The notes under the pieces were generated by a model. It was not told the DNA's origin, did no database searches, and saw only the letters and a list, made by a program, of their open reading frames with translations. Positions 29,729 to 38,362 of a stretch of 64,000 nucleotides of DNA are shown piece after piece (the stretch's first letter is position 1; each line of letters opens with the position of its first letter). The position numbers were made by a program, and so were the translations under genes. Source of the DNA: Pseudomonas xionganensis (GTDB lineage Bacteria > Pseudomonadota > Gammaproteobacteria > Pseudomonadales > Pseudomonadaceae); contig NZ_WKJZ01000003.1 in NCBI RefSeq assembly GCF_009763245.1, positions 248,001 to 312,000 of the forward strand. The letters are read 5' to 3'.

Positions 29729-31099
29729 ATGCAAATCTTCAAGCGCCCCGACGGGGCCGAACAACCGCACTGGCCCCTGGGCCCGTTCAAGGTACGCCTG
29801 CCCTTCGTGCACTACCGCTGGGAAACCGCGGAAATGCTCCAGGCCCTGATCATGTTCGTGGTCAGCCTGGCGATGATCCCGCTGCTGGAAAAGTACCTCG
29901 GCCTGCCCTATGACGTGGCCCTGGCCTATGTGGTGGTGTGCGGCATCGGCTTTATGCTGCCGGCGCTGCTCGGCGTGCCCTTCGTGCCCGGCTGGATCAC
30001 CCCGGGGATTCCCGTGGTCTTGCTCTTTCTCGGCAACTTCGAGCCGGGTCCTGCGGCGATCCAGGCGCTGTTCGCCCTGCAGTTTCTGGTGTTCGTGATC
30101 TTCCTGATTCTCGGCGTGACCCGTTTGGGCAGCACCCTGGTACGGCTGATCCCCAACTCGATGAAGGGCGGCATCATCATCGGCGCCGGTATCGCCGCGC
30201 TGATGGGCGAGATTTCCACCGGCGGACGCCTGGCCAATACGCCGATTTCCCTGGTGCTGGGCAGCCTGATCTGCCTTTACCTGATGTTCTCGGTGTCGTT
30301 CAAGGGCCTGACCGAGCGCCTGCCCTTCGCGCGCAAGATCGTCAACTACGGCATGGTGCCGGGCATGCTGATCGCCATCTTTATCGGCATCGGTGTGGGC
30401 GAGTACAAGATGCCCGACGTGAAGTTCGGCATCACCGCGCCGGCCTTCGCCGAGATGTGGAACTACCTGCCGTTCAACGTAGGCTTCCCCGGCCTGGATG
30501 TGTTTCTGCTGGCCGTGCCCACCGCCGTGATCGCCTATGTGATTGCCTTCGGCGACATCATCGTCGGCCAGTCCCTGATGCAGCGCGCCGACGAGCTGCG
30601 CACCGACGAGGTGATCGAGAACAATATCGACCGCGTGCACCTGGTGACTGCCATCCGCAACGCCCTGCACGCCTTCTTCGCCCCTTACCCGGGCCTGGCC
30701 GGGCCGCTGTGGACCGCCGTGGCGGCGACCATGGCCGAGCGTTACAAGTACGGGCGCAAGGCCATGGACTCGATCTACAGCGGCGCCGGCACCTTCTGGA
30801 TCACCGGCTTTATCGCCCTGTTCGCCCTGCCGCTGGTGAGTTTCTTCCAGCCGGTCTTGCCGATCGCCCTGTCCCTGACCCTGATCCTCACCGGCTATAT
30901 CTGCCTGATGGTGGGCTTCGAGCAGCTGGGCAACAACACCGAGCGCGGCGTGGCCGGCACCATGGGTGTGGTCCTGGCCGTGTACGGCGCCGGCTGGGGC
31001 CTGGCGGCCGGTGCGGCGCTGTACATCCTGGTGGAGCGTACCCACCTGCTCAGGTTCACCACGAAAACCTCCGTCAACGGCCAAGCCGAGGCCGATTGA
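29729..31099 (+). CDS. NCS2-like multi-pass permease of unknown substrate
   Basis: A 456-residue inner-membrane transporter with about 12-14 hydrophobic segments. Features include FVPGWITPGIPVVLLFLG, SMKGGIIIGAGIAALMG and AFGDIIVGQSLMQRADELRTDE. I place it loosely with the NCS2/SLC23 nucleobase-ascorbate group, but the usual purine signatures are not clear. Its position between an acyl-CoA ligase and an acyl-CoA dehydrogenase suggests uptake of the acid those enzymes degrade. The ATG at 29729 follows ACGGAGAAC. A terminator follows the stop. Confidence 0.7.
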   Translation: MQIFKRPDGAEQPHWPLGPFKVRLPFVHYRWETAEMLQALIMFVVSLAMIPLLEKYLGLPYDVALAYVVVCGIGFMLPALLGVPFVPGWITPGIPVVLLFLGNFEPGPAAIQALFALQFLVFVIFLILGVTRLGSTLVRLIPNSMKGGIIIGAGIAALMGEISTGGRLANTPISLVLGSLICLYLMFSVSFKGLTERLPFARKIVNYGMVPGMLIAIFIGIGVGEYKMPDVKFGITAPAFAEMWNYLPFNVGFPGLDVFLLAVPTAVIAYVIAFGDIIVGQSLMQRADELRTDEVIENNIDRVHLVTAIRNALHAFFAPYPGLAGPLWTAVAATMAERYKYGRKAMDSIYSGAGTFWITGFIALFALPLVSFFQPVLPIALSLTLILTGYICLMVGFEQLGNNTERGVAGTMGVVLAVYGAGWGLAAGAALYILVERTHLLRFTTKTSVNGQAEAD

Positions 31100-31105
31100 C
31101 CCTGC

Positions 31106-31129
31106 GGCCCGCTCCGGCGGGCCCTTTTT
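31106..31129 (+). terminator. Rho-independent terminator between permease and acyl-CoA dehydrogenase
   Basis: A perfect seven-base stem, GGCCCGC with GCGGGCC around a TCCG loop, is followed by C and TTTTT. It begins six bases past the permease stop, so the dehydrogenase gene is probably transcribed separately or by read-through. Confidence 0.88.
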
Positions 31130-31174
31130 ATCACCTGCCGCGCCTAGCGCGGCCCTGCCTGCGAGAAGCTGTCG

Positions 31175-32947
31175 ATGCCCGAGTACAACGCCCCGCTGCG
31201 CGACCTGCGCTTTGTCCTGCATGAAGTCTTTGCCGCCCCCGAACTGTGGGCGCGCCTGCCGGCCCTGGCCGAGACCGTCGATGCCGACACCGCCGACGCC
31301 ATTCTGGAAGAAGCCGCCAAGGTCACAGGCACCCTGATCGCCCCGCTCAACCGCAGCGGCGACGAGGAAGGGGCGCAGTGGGCGGATGGCGAGGTACGCA
31401 CGCCGGCCGGGTTCAAGCAGGCTTACGCCACCTATATCCAGGGTGGCTGGGTGGGCCTGTCTGGCAACCCGCAGTACGGCGGCATGGGCATGCCCAAGAT
31501 GCTCGCCGTGGCCTTCGAGGAAATGCTCTACGGCGCCGGCTCCAGCTTCGCCCTCTACTCGGCGCTTAGCTCCGGGGCCTGCCTGGCCATCGACGCCCAT
31601 GCCAGTGACGACCTGAAAAACACCTACCTGCCGCCCATGTACGAGGGTCGCTGGGCCGGTTCCATGTGCCTGACCGAGGCCCATGCCGGCACCGACCTGG
31701 GACTGATCCGCACCCGTGCCGAACCCCAGGCCGACGGCAGCTACCGCATCAGCGGCAGCAAGATCTTTATCACCGGCGGGGAACAGGACCTGACCGAGAA
31801 CATCATCCATCTGGTGCTGGCCAAGCTGCCCGATGCCCCGGCCGGCGCCCGCGGCATCTCGCTGTTTCTGGTGCCCAAGGTGCTGGTGGGTGACGATGGC
31901 AGCCTGGGTGCGCGCAACACCGTGAGCTGCGGCTCCATCGAGCACAAGATGGGCATCAAGGCCTCCGCCACCTGCGTGATGAACTTCGACGGCGCCAGCG
32001 GCTACCTGATCGGCGAACCGAACAAGGGCCTGGCCGCCATGTTCACCATGATGAACTACGAGCGCCTGTCCATCGGCATCCAGGGCATCGGCTGCGCCGA
32101 GGCTTCCTATCAGGCCGCCGTCGGTTATGCCCGCGAACGCCTGCAAAGCCGCGCCGCCACCGGCCCGCAGGCGCAGGACAAGGCCGCCGACCCGATCATC
32201 GTGCACGCCGATGTGCGCCGCATGCTGCTCACCAGCAAGGCCCTGACCGAAGGCGGCCGGGCCTTTGCCTGCTATGTCGGGCAGCAGCTGGACCTGGCCA
32301 AGTTCAGCCCTGATACCGCCGAGCGCCAGGCTGCCGAGGCCCTGGTCGCCCTGCTCACCCCGGTGGCCAAGGCCTTCTTCACCGACAACGGCCTGGAGAG
32401 CTGCATCCACGGCCAGCAGGTGTTCGGCGGCCACGGTTATATCCGCGAATGGGGCCAGGAGCAGCTGGTGCGCGATGTACGTATCGCGCAGATCTACGAA
32501 GGCACCAACGGCATCCAGGCCCTCGACCTGCTCGGGCGCAAGGTCATCGCCAATGGCGGCGTGGCGCTGCGCCAGTTCACCGCTGAGATTCGCCGCTTTG
32601 CCGAGCAACCCGACACGCCTTACGCCGCGCAGCTGCTTGCCGCAGTCGAGCGCCTGGAAGACACCAGCGCCTGGCTGCAGCAGGTCGCCGCCGGCAACCC
32701 CGATGAAACCGGCGCGGCCTCGGTGGAGTACCTGCACCTGTTTGGCTACACCGCCTATGCCTGGATGTGGGCGCGTATGGCCGCCGTGGCGCAGAGCAGA
32801 CTGAGCGAAGACCCGGCCTTCTACGGCGCCAAGCTGGCCACCGCCGAGTTCTTCTTCGCCCGCCTGCTGCCGCGCAGCCTGGGGCTGGAGGCCAGTATTC
32901 GTGCCGGTGCGCAGTCGTTGTATGGGCTGGCCGCCGAGCAGTTCTGA
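31175..32947 (+). CDS. Acyl-CoA dehydrogenase (DmdC-like, ~600-residue class)
   Basis: An FAD-dependent acyl-CoA dehydrogenase of 590 residues, the longer class with an extra C-terminal domain, like DmdC and AidB relatives. Typical motifs are MCLTEAHAGTDLG (about 164-176), KIFITGGEQDL, NYERLSIGIQGIG (catalytic-base region nearby) and QVFGGHGYIREWGQEQ, followed by YEGTNGIQALDLLGRK. It introduces a 2,3-double bond into an acyl-CoA. With the ligase, permease and thiolase around it, it fits beta-oxidation of a specialised acid. The base after the stop begins a 139 bp palindromic element. Confidence 0.9.
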   Translation: MPEYNAPLRDLRFVLHEVFAAPELWARLPALAETVDADTADAILEEAAKVTGTLIAPLNRSGDEEGAQWADGEVRTPAGFKQAYATYIQGGWVGLSGNPQYGGMGMPKMLAVAFEEMLYGAGSSFALYSALSSGACLAIDAHASDDLKNTYLPPMYEGRWAGSMCLTEAHAGTDLGLIRTRAEPQADGSYRISGSKIFITGGEQDLTENIIHLVLAKLPDAPAGARGISLFLVPKVLVGDDGSLGARNTVSCGSIEHKMGIKASATCVMNFDGASGYLIGEPNKGLAAMFTMMNYERLSIGIQGIGCAEASYQAAVGYARERLQSRAATGPQAQDKAADPIIVHADVRRMLLTSKALTEGGRAFACYVGQQLDLAKFSPDTAERQAAEALVALLTPVAKAFFTDNGLESCIHGQQVFGGHGYIREWGQEQLVRDVRIAQIYEGTNGIQALDLLGRKVIANGGVALRQFTAEIRRFAEQPDTPYAAQLLAAVERLEDTSAWLQQVAAGNPDETGAASVEYLHLFGYTAYAWMWARMAAVAQSRLSEDPAFYGAKLATAEFFFARLLPRSLGLEASIRAGAQSLYGLAAEQF

Positions 32948-33086
32948 GAACCGACTCATGGCCAGCTGCGCGTCGGCCCTGCTGCGTTACAAACAGACTC
33001 GGCCTGCTCATTTGCACCAGCAAACTCCGCGCCCTCGTCTGTTTGTGCCTTGCATGGCTCTAGCTCGCAAGGCCATGAACCGGTTC
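32948..33086 (+). repeat. Stop-codon-abutting palindromic element, copy 2 (subfamily A)
   Basis: The 139 bp element begins at the base after the acyl-CoA dehydrogenase stop. Ends are inverted: GAACCGACTCATGGCC and GGCCATGAACCGGTTC (14 of 16). It shares GCGCGTCGGCCCTGCTGCGT and GCCTTGCATGGCTCTAGCTC with copies 1 and 3. It is the shortest copy and lacks the extra hairpin module of copies 3 and 5. The sequence just outside the far end reads CTAC (TA if read inward). Confidence 0.85.
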
Positions 33087-33103
33087 CTACACGTTGAGCG
33101 TTT

Positions 33104-33138
33104 GCGCGGCGTCCCCCACCGAGGCGCCGCGCCTTTTT
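33104..33138 (+). terminator. Rho-independent terminator before the thiolase gene
   Basis: GCGCGGCG and CGCCGCGC form an eight-base stem around a 13-base loop, followed by C and TTTTT. It ends the dehydrogenase transcript after the palindromic element, so the thiolase likely has its own promoter in 33139-33225. Confidence 0.88.
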
Positions 33139-33225
33139 ATTCAGCAAGGTGTCGTGGGGCCGACCAGGCTGTGCACACCGAATACAGCACCGGAGGGCTC
33201 AATACCCATCCGGCGAGGACTCTTT

Positions 33226-34404
33226 ATGCGTGAAGTCGTGATTGTCGCCGCCCGTCGCACCGCCATCGGCGCCTTTGGTGGAGGATTGAGCAGTGTGCCC
33301 GCCGTGGACCTCGGCGCCGCCGTGATCCGCAGCCTGCTGGCCGATAGCGGCCTGGCCGCCGAGCAGGTGGACGAAGTGATACTCGGCCAGGTGCTCAGCG
33401 CCGGCTGTGGGCAGAACCCGGCCCGGCAGAGCACGCTCAAGGCCGGACTGCCCCATACGGTCCCGGCCATGACCCTGAACAAGGTCTGCGGCTCCGGTCT
33501 CAAGGCGGTGATTCTCGGCGCCCAGAGCATCGCCTGTGGCGATGCCGAGGTGGTGATCGCCGGCGGCCAGGAAAATATGAGCCAGGCGCCCCATGTGCTC
33601 AATGGCTCACGCAATGGCCAGCGCCTGGGCCACGGCCAGCTGCTCGACAGCCTGATCCACGATGGCCTGTGGGATGCCTTCAACGATTACCACATGGGCA
33701 TCACCGCCGAGAACCTGGCCGAGCAGTACGGCATCAGCCGTGCCGAGCAGGATGCCTTTGCCGCCCGCTCCCAGCAGCGCGCCAGCGCCGCCATTGCGGC
33801 CGGGCGCTTCGACGGCGAGATCACGCCCATCGACATCCCCCAGCGCAAGGGCGAGCCACTGCGCGTCGCTCAGGACGAGCAGCCACGCCCCGGCACCCGT
33901 GCGGAAACACTGGGCCAGCTGCGCCCGGCCTTCAAGCGTGACGGCACGGTGACCGCCGGCAACGCCTCCACCCTCAACGACGGCGCCGCCGCCGTGCTGC
34001 TGATGAGCGCCGACAAGGCCACCGCCCTGGGCCTGCCGATGCTGGCGCGGATCAAGGCCCACGCCAGTGCCGGCGTCGACCCGGCGATCATGGGCATCGG
34101 CCCGGTGTTCGCCACCTGCCGCGCCCTGGAAAAGGCCGGCTGGAGCCTGGAGCAGCTGGATCTGATCGAAGCCAACGAAGCCTTCGCCGCCCAGGCCATC
34201 GCGGTCGGCCGCGAACTGCACTGGGACAGCGCCAAGGTCAACGTCAACGGCGGCGCCATCGCCCTGGGCCACCCCATCGGCGCCTCCGGCTGCCGTATCC
34301 TGGTCAGCCTGATCCACGAGATGATCCGCCGCGACGCCCGCCGCGGTCTGGCCACCCTGTGTATCGGTGGTGGCCAGGGCGTGGCGCTGGTCATCGAACG
34401 CTAG
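33226..34404 (+). CDS. Acetyl-CoA acetyltransferase (thiolase)
   Basis: A thiolase of 392 residues that interconverts acetoacetyl-CoA and two acetyl-CoA. The active-site cysteine is C88 in [12 protein letters not shown], the NEAFAAQA motif is present, and GHPIGASGC holds H349 and C356. Length and motifs fit the biosynthetic/AtoB type. The ATG at 33226 has GCGAGGAC upstream; the longer in-frame start at 33094 would cover the terminator. It follows the ligase/dehydrogenase set and could complete that route, though separate transcription is likely. Confidence 0.92.
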   Translation: MREVVIVAARRTAIGAFGGGLSSVPAVDLGAAVIRSLLADSGLAAEQVDEVILGQVLSAGCGQNPARQSTLKAGLPHTVPAMTLNKVCGSGLKAVILGAQSIACGDAEVVIAGGQENMSQAPHVLNGSRNGQRLGHGQLLDSLIHDGLWDAFNDYHMGITAENLAEQYGISRAEQDAFAARSQQRASAAIAAGRFDGEITPIDIPQRKGEPLRVAQDEQPRPGTRAETLGQLRPAFKRDGTVTAGNASTLNDGAAAVLLMSADKATALGLPMLARIKAHASAGVDPAIMGIGPVFATCRALEKAGWSLEQLDLIEANEAFAAQAIAVGRELHWDSAKVNVNGGAIALGHPIGASGCRILVSLIHEMIRRDARRGLATLCIGGGQGVALVIER

Positions 34405-34421
34405 CCTGGAACATGGGAGCC

Positions 34422-34499
34422 GGTGGATGTAAAAAGCGACATCCACCCTACGCCCGATGCGGGCATCACGTAGGGTGGATCACGCTGCACCGATCCACC
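34422..34499. repeat. Pair of REP-type palindromes after the thiolase gene
   Basis: Two hairpins lie head to head. The first pairs GGTGGATGT with ACATCCACC and runs on to CTACG; the second pairs GTAGGGTGGATC with GATCCACC. They belong to the same family as the repeat at 3548-3622. The remaining 120 bases to the next gene show nothing else recognisable. Confidence 0.75.
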
Positions 34500-34620
34500 A
34501 GGCCGGAATCGATGGGTATCAACATCCCCATCACCCCTTGGTCCAATGGCCATATTCCCCTGAAGTGGGTCAGGCTTTACCGATCCAACCTGCGACCCCG
34601 GACAAGAACCAGAGAAGCCT

Positions 34621-35487
34621 ATGCGAACCCTCACCACCCTCACCGGCAACAGCCAGAAACTCGACGGCGGCGCCATGTTCGGCAACGCGCCCAAGGCCCT
34701 GTGGCAGCGCTGGATGGCGCCGGACGAGCTGAACCGCATCGACCTCGGCTGCCGCGCCCTGCTGGTGCAGGAGCCCGGGCGCAATATCCTGATCGAGACC
34801 GGCATCGGCGCCTTTTTCAGCCCGGAGCTGAAACAGCGCTTCGGTGTGCAGGAAGAGCGTCATGTGCTGCTCGATAGCCTGGCGGCGGCGGGCCTGAGCG
34901 ATACCGATATCGATATCGTGGTGCTGACCCACCTGCACTTCGACCACGCTGGCGGCCTGCTCGCCGCCTGGGAAGAGGAGAAACCCGCGCGCCTGCTGTT
35001 CCCCAATGCCCAGTTCATCACCGGCCGCCGCCAGTGGCAGCGCGCCTGTGCACCCCATGCACGGGATCGCGCCTCCTATATCCCGGAGCTGCTGCAGCTG
35101 CTGGAAGCCAGCGGCCGTCTGCACCTGATCGATGAAAGCGAGCATTGCGAGCTGCTAGGCCCCGACTGGCGCCTGCACTGGAGTGACGGCCACACCCCGG
35201 GCCAGCTGCTGCCGGAAGTGGCCATGGCCGGTGGCCCGGTGGTGTTTCCCGGCGACCTGATCCCCGGCGCGCCCTGGGTGCACCTGCCCATCACCATGGG
35301 TTACGACCGTTTTCCCGAAGGCCTGATCGAGGAGAAGGAAGCCCTGCTGGCGGACCTGATCGGCCGTGGCGGGCGCCTGGTGTTTACCCACGACCCGGAC
35401 GTGGCCATGGGCCGGGTGATCTGCGATGCCAAGGGTCGTTATGGTCTGGAACAGACCCAGACGGAGGTGCGTGGACTGGCCGAATAA
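34621..35487 (+). CDS. MBL-fold metallo-hydrolase
   Basis: A metallo-beta-lactamase-fold hydrolase of 288 residues. The metal motif HLHFDH is complete at 104-109, followed by the later His and Asp region SDGHTPGQLLPE and FPGDLIPGAPW, then FTHDPDVAMG. No signal peptide is visible, so it acts in the cytoplasm. The substrate is unknown; its position behind the thiolase suggests a thioester or lactone in the same pathway, as for a PA4200-like gene in P. aeruginosa (from memory, uncertain). Confidence 0.83.
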   Translation: MRTLTTLTGNSQKLDGGAMFGNAPKALWQRWMAPDELNRIDLGCRALLVQEPGRNILIETGIGAFFSPELKQRFGVQEERHVLLDSLAAAGLSDTDIDIVVLTHLHFDHAGGLLAAWEEEKPARLLFPNAQFITGRRQWQRACAPHARDRASYIPELLQLLEASGRLHLIDESEHCELLGPDWRLHWSDGHTPGQLLPEVAMAGGPVVFPGDLIPGAPWVHLPITMGYDRFPEGLIEEKEALLADLIGRGGRLVFTHDPDVAMGRVICDAKGRYGLEQTQTEVRGLAE

Positions 35488-35501
35488 CTCGGTTGCGAAT
35501 C

Positions 35502-35551
35502 GGTGCGCACAGCGCACCCTACGGGAGCGGGTAGGGTGCGCCGTGCGCACC
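35502..35551. repeat. REP-type palindrome (GTAGGGTGCGCC family)
   Basis: GGTGCGCACAGCGCACCCTA and its inverted partner TAGGGTGCGCCGTGCGCACC are separated by about ten bases. It is the same family as at 6611-6674 and 63938-63999. It lies directly against copy 4 of the longer palindromic element. Confidence 0.8.
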
Positions 35552-35561
35552 AGGCCGGCTA

Positions 35562-35751
35562 GCAGGCCGTTGAAAAACGTAGACGAGGCAGTCAGCGCAA
35601 GGCAAAAACAGGCGAAGAAGCGCAGTTTACGAAGTGTAAATGAGCATTCTGAGCCTGTTTTTAACGCTGCAATGGCAACGCACGACTGCATGGATGCAGG
35701 AGGTAGGGCAACGCCGGGAGCCAAAGCCGAGGTAGTTTTTCAAAAGCCTGC
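35562..35751 (-). repeat. Stop-codon-abutting palindromic element, copy 4 (subfamily B)
   Basis: The 190 bp element has inverted ends GCAGGCCGTTGAAAAAC and GTTTTTCAAAAGCCTGC. TA flanks both sides (35560-35561 and 35752-35753), a possible two-base target duplication. Its right end supplies the G of the TAG stop of the minus-strand lipoprotein gene. Read in the direction of that gene it holds GCGTTAAAAACAGGCTC, ATGCTCATTTAC, GTAAACTGCG and GCCTGTTTTTGCCTTGC, the core shared with all copies. Confidence 0.85.
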
Positions 35752-36038
35752 TAAAGCCCGCCGCTAACGCCCAGATTCAACCCCAGCGCTGCGGCGCAGG
35801 AAAAGGGCAAGAGCACCGTATCCAGCAGCAGGCTGGCCGGCAGATCCAACCCCGGATAGCGCGGCGCCTCGGCGCCGAAGCGCTCACGCGCGCAGCAGCC
35901 GCCCTGCAGGGCATAGAGATCCAGGCGGCTGCCGGCATACACCAGCGGCGCGCCCGGCTTGGCGGCGTCCAGGGTGGCCACCGTGGCGCAGCCGGTGAGC
36001 GACCATGCCGCCAGCACCAGCAGCGCGCGCTTACTCAT
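35751..36038 (-). CDS. YceK/YidQ-like small lipoprotein
   Basis: A 95-residue predicted lipoprotein. The signal peptide ends in lipobox LTGC (C17). The remainder has [17 protein letters not shown], a Pro-rich [18 protein letters not shown] stretch and a glycine-rich end, as in the YceK/YidQ family of small envelope lipoproteins. The ATG overlaps the end of ubiX by eight bases. Its TAG stop is completed by the first base of the palindromic element that follows. Confidence 0.8.
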   Translation of the reverse strand: MSKRALLVLAAWSLTGCATVATLDAAKPGAPLVYAGSRLDLYALQGGCCARERFGAEAPRYPGLDLPASLLLDTVLLPFSCAAALGLNLGVSGGL

Positions 36039-36660
36039 TGCTGCTCAGATGATGCTCACCCCAGCGCGGCAGCATGTCCTGGGGAATATTCAGGCAGTTG
36101 AGGATGCGCGCCACGACGAAATCGATCAGGTCATCGATGGTCTGCGGCTGGTGATAGAAACCCGGCGCGGCGGGCAGGATGGTCGCGCCGAGGTTGGACA
36201 GCTTGAGCATGTTTTCCAGATGGATGCTGGAAAACGGTGCCTCGCGCGGTACCAGAATCAGCTGGCGCCGCTCCTTCAGGGCCACATCGGCGGCGCGCTC
36301 GATCAGGTTGTTGCAGGCCCCCGTGGCAATGGCCGAGAGGGTCCCGGTTGAGCAGGGCACCACCACCATGGCCGTCGGTGCACCGGAGCCGGAGGCCGCC
36401 GGGGCCATCCAGTCCTCCTTGCCATACACGCGAATCTGCCCGGGCGCGGCGCCGGTGTATTCACTCAGGAACGCCTGCATGGCCTGGGGCTTGCCCGGCA
36501 GGGCCACGTCGGTCTCGGTGGCCATCACCAACTGCGCGGCCTTGGAGATCAGAAAGTGCACCTCGCGCTCCTCCTGTACCAGACAGTCGAGCAGGCGCAG
36601 GCCGTACTGGGCGCCCGAAGCGCCGGTCATAGCCAGGGTAATACGTTCGGGTCCGCTCAT
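36031..36660 (-). CDS. ubiX: Flavin prenyltransferase UbiX
   Basis: Makes prenylated FMN, the cofactor of UbiD-type decarboxylases in ubiquinone synthesis. The 209-residue protein shows the family motifs [12 protein letters not shown] (about 9-20), [15 protein letters not shown] (about 99-113), LVPREAPFS and [12 protein letters not shown]. It lies just downstream of mpl on the same strand, separated by a palindromic repeat, the same order as PA4020-PA4019. A lipoprotein gene overlaps its end. Confidence 0.95.
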   Translation of the reverse strand: MSGPERITLAMTGASGAQYGLRLLDCLVQEEREVHFLISKAAQLVMATETDVALPGKPQAMQAFLSEYTGAAPGQIRVYGKEDWMAPAASGSGAPTAMVVVPCSTGTLSAIATGACNNLIERAADVALKERRQLILVPREAPFSSIHLENMLKLSNLGATILPAAPGFYHQPQTIDDLIDFVVARILNCLNIPQDMLPRWGEHHLSSNE

Positions 36661-36677
36661 CGAGATTCCTCGGTTGT

Positions 36678-36757
36678 GGTGGAAAACGCTGCGCGGTTTT
36701 CCACCCTACAGGGCTTGCATGGTCAGTAGGGTGGAAAACGCCGCAGGCTTTTCCACC
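36678..36757. repeat. Pair of REP-type palindromes between mpl and ubiX
   Basis: Two hairpins of one family: GGTGGAAAACGC with GGTTTTCCACC, and GTAGGGTGGAAAACG with CTTTTCCACC, facing each other. A third family variant (GTAGGGTGGAAAA) is thus present besides the GTAGGGTGGAT and GTAGGGTGCGCC types. It fills nearly the whole gap between the two genes. Confidence 0.75.
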
Positions 36758-36763
36758 ACTGCC

Positions 36764-38116
36764 TCAGTTCGTCAGCGCCGCCGCCAGCTTGCCATGCAGG
36801 CCGCCAAAGCCGCCGTTGCTCATTACCACGATCTGGGTGCCCGGCGCGGCTTCGGCCTTGACCCCGGCAATGATCGTTTCCAGAGAATCACAGACCTGCG
36901 TCGGTACGGTCGAGGTCGCCACGGTACCAGCCAGATCCCAGCCGAGATTCGGCGGCGCGTACCAGTACACCGAATCGGCCTGCACCACGGACTGCGGCAG
37001 CCCATCACGGTGCGCGCCCAGCTTCATGGAATTGGAGCGCGGCTCGACAATGGCGATCAGCCTGGCATCGCCGATGCGCTTGCGCAGGCCGTCCAGGGTG
37101 GTGGCAATGGCCGTGGGGTGGTGGGCGAAGTCATCGAAGATGGTCACGCCATTCACCTCGGCGACCTTCTCCATGCGCCGCTTGGCATTGATAAAACGGC
37201 CCAGGGCCTCAATGCCCAGCGCCGGCACCACGCCGACATGCCGCGCCGCCGCCAGCACCGCCAGGGCGTTGGCCACATTGTGCTGGCCGGTCAGCTCCCA
37301 CTGCACCACGCCTTCGGCCTTGCCATCGAACAGCACCTCGAACTGCGAGCCATCGGCACTGAGCAGGCGCGCCTGCCACTGGCCGCCTTCGCCGGTGGTC
37401 TGCACCGGGGTCCAGCAGCCCATCCCGATCACCCGCTGGAGCGCCGTTTCGCTGGCCGGGTGAATGATCAGCCCTTCGCTCGGCACGGTGCGCACCAGGT
37501 GGTGGAACTGCCGTTCGATGGCCGCCAGGTCCGGGAAGATATCCGCGTGATCGAACTCCAGGTTATTCAGGATGGCGGTACGCGGGCGGTAGTGCACGAA
37601 CTTGCTGCGCTTGTCGAAGAAGGCGCTGTCGTACTCGTCGGCCTCCACCACGAAGAACGGCGTGTCGCCAAGGCGCGCGGAGATGCCAAAGTTCTGCGGC
37701 ACCCCGCCAATCAGAAAGCCCGGGCTCATGCCGGCATGTTCCAGCACCCAGGCCAGCATGCTGGAGCTGCTGGTCTTGCCGTGGGTACCGGCCACGGCCA
37801 TGACCCAACGGCCCTGCAGCACATGGTCGGCCAGCCACTGCGGGCCGCTGACATAGGGCAGCCCCTTGTTCAGCACATATTCCACCGCCGGGTTGCCGCG
37901 GCTCATGGCATTGCCGACCACCACCAGATCCGGCGCCGGATCGAGCTGGGCCGGATCATAGCCCTGGATCAGCTCGATGCCCTGGGCCTCCAGCTGAGTG
38001 CTCATGGGCGGGTAAACATTGGCGTCGGAGCCGGTGACGCGGTGCCCCAGTTCCTTGGCCAGCACCGCCAGCGAACCCATAAAGGTGCCGCAGATGCCGA
38101 GAATATGGATATGCAT
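36764..38116 (-). CDS. mpl: UDP-N-acetylmuramate:L-alanyl-gamma-D-glutamyl-meso-diaminopimelate ligase Mpl
   Basis: A murein-recycling ligase that joins the recovered tripeptide to UDP-MurNAc in the cytoplasm. It has 450 residues, the normal length. The N-terminal motif is HILGICGTFMGSLA (about 3-16), the ATP-binding P-loop is AVAGTHGKTSSSSML (about 107-121), and EADEYDSAFFDKRSKF and DDFAHHPTAI are typical of Mur ligases of the Mpl branch. The ATG at 38116 gives the usual MHIHILG start. In P. aeruginosa eutR and two more eut genes lie between mpl and eutB (from memory); here they are absent. Confidence 0.95.
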   Translation of the reverse strand: MHIHILGICGTFMGSLAVLAKELGHRVTGSDANVYPPMSTQLEAQGIELIQGYDPAQLDPAPDLVVVGNAMSRGNPAVEYVLNKGLPYVSGPQWLADHVLQGRWVMAVAGTHGKTSSSSMLAWVLEHAGMSPGFLIGGVPQNFGISARLGDTPFFVVEADEYDSAFFDKRSKFVHYRPRTAILNNLEFDHADIFPDLAAIERQFHHLVRTVPSEGLIIHPASETALQRVIGMGCWTPVQTTGEGGQWQARLLSADGSQFEVLFDGKAEGVVQWELTGQHNVANALAVLAAARHVGVVPALGIEALGRFINAKRRMEKVAEVNGVTIFDDFAHHPTAIATTLDGLRKRIGDARLIAIVEPRSNSMKLGAHRDGLPQSVVQADSVYWYAPPNLGWDLAGTVATSTVPTQVCDSLETIIAGVKAEAAPGTQIVVMSNGGFGGLHGKLAAALTN

Positions 38117-38362
38117 GATTGTCCTCAAAGTGCCGCACGAGCGGCTGCCTCAACAGTGGCCGCAGGTTAGCACAGCGCCTGGGCGGCGGCAGCGCCTGGC
38201 CATTGCGTCAGGTTTTGGCACAGGGGTTGCGTTAGCAGGTGGCAAACGCCTCTAACAGGCTGTTTGGCCGCAATACGCGCCGCAGGTTCAGCCGATACGG
38301 TGCAGCGGCCGTCAGCGCGGCACTGCTTTGGCGCACAACCGCCTTGTCACCCTGGAGATACG

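Noticed and set aside
29471..32959. 1162-codon minus-strand frame opposite the permease and acyl-CoA dehydrogenase
   Set aside because: It is the longest frame in the window but spans several real genes and a terminator; its composition is typical of an antisense artefact.
36000..38200. Horizontal transfer or genomic island in the window
   Set aside because: Base composition, codon use and P. aeruginosa-like gene order are even throughout; there is no integrase, tRNA or att-like repeat.
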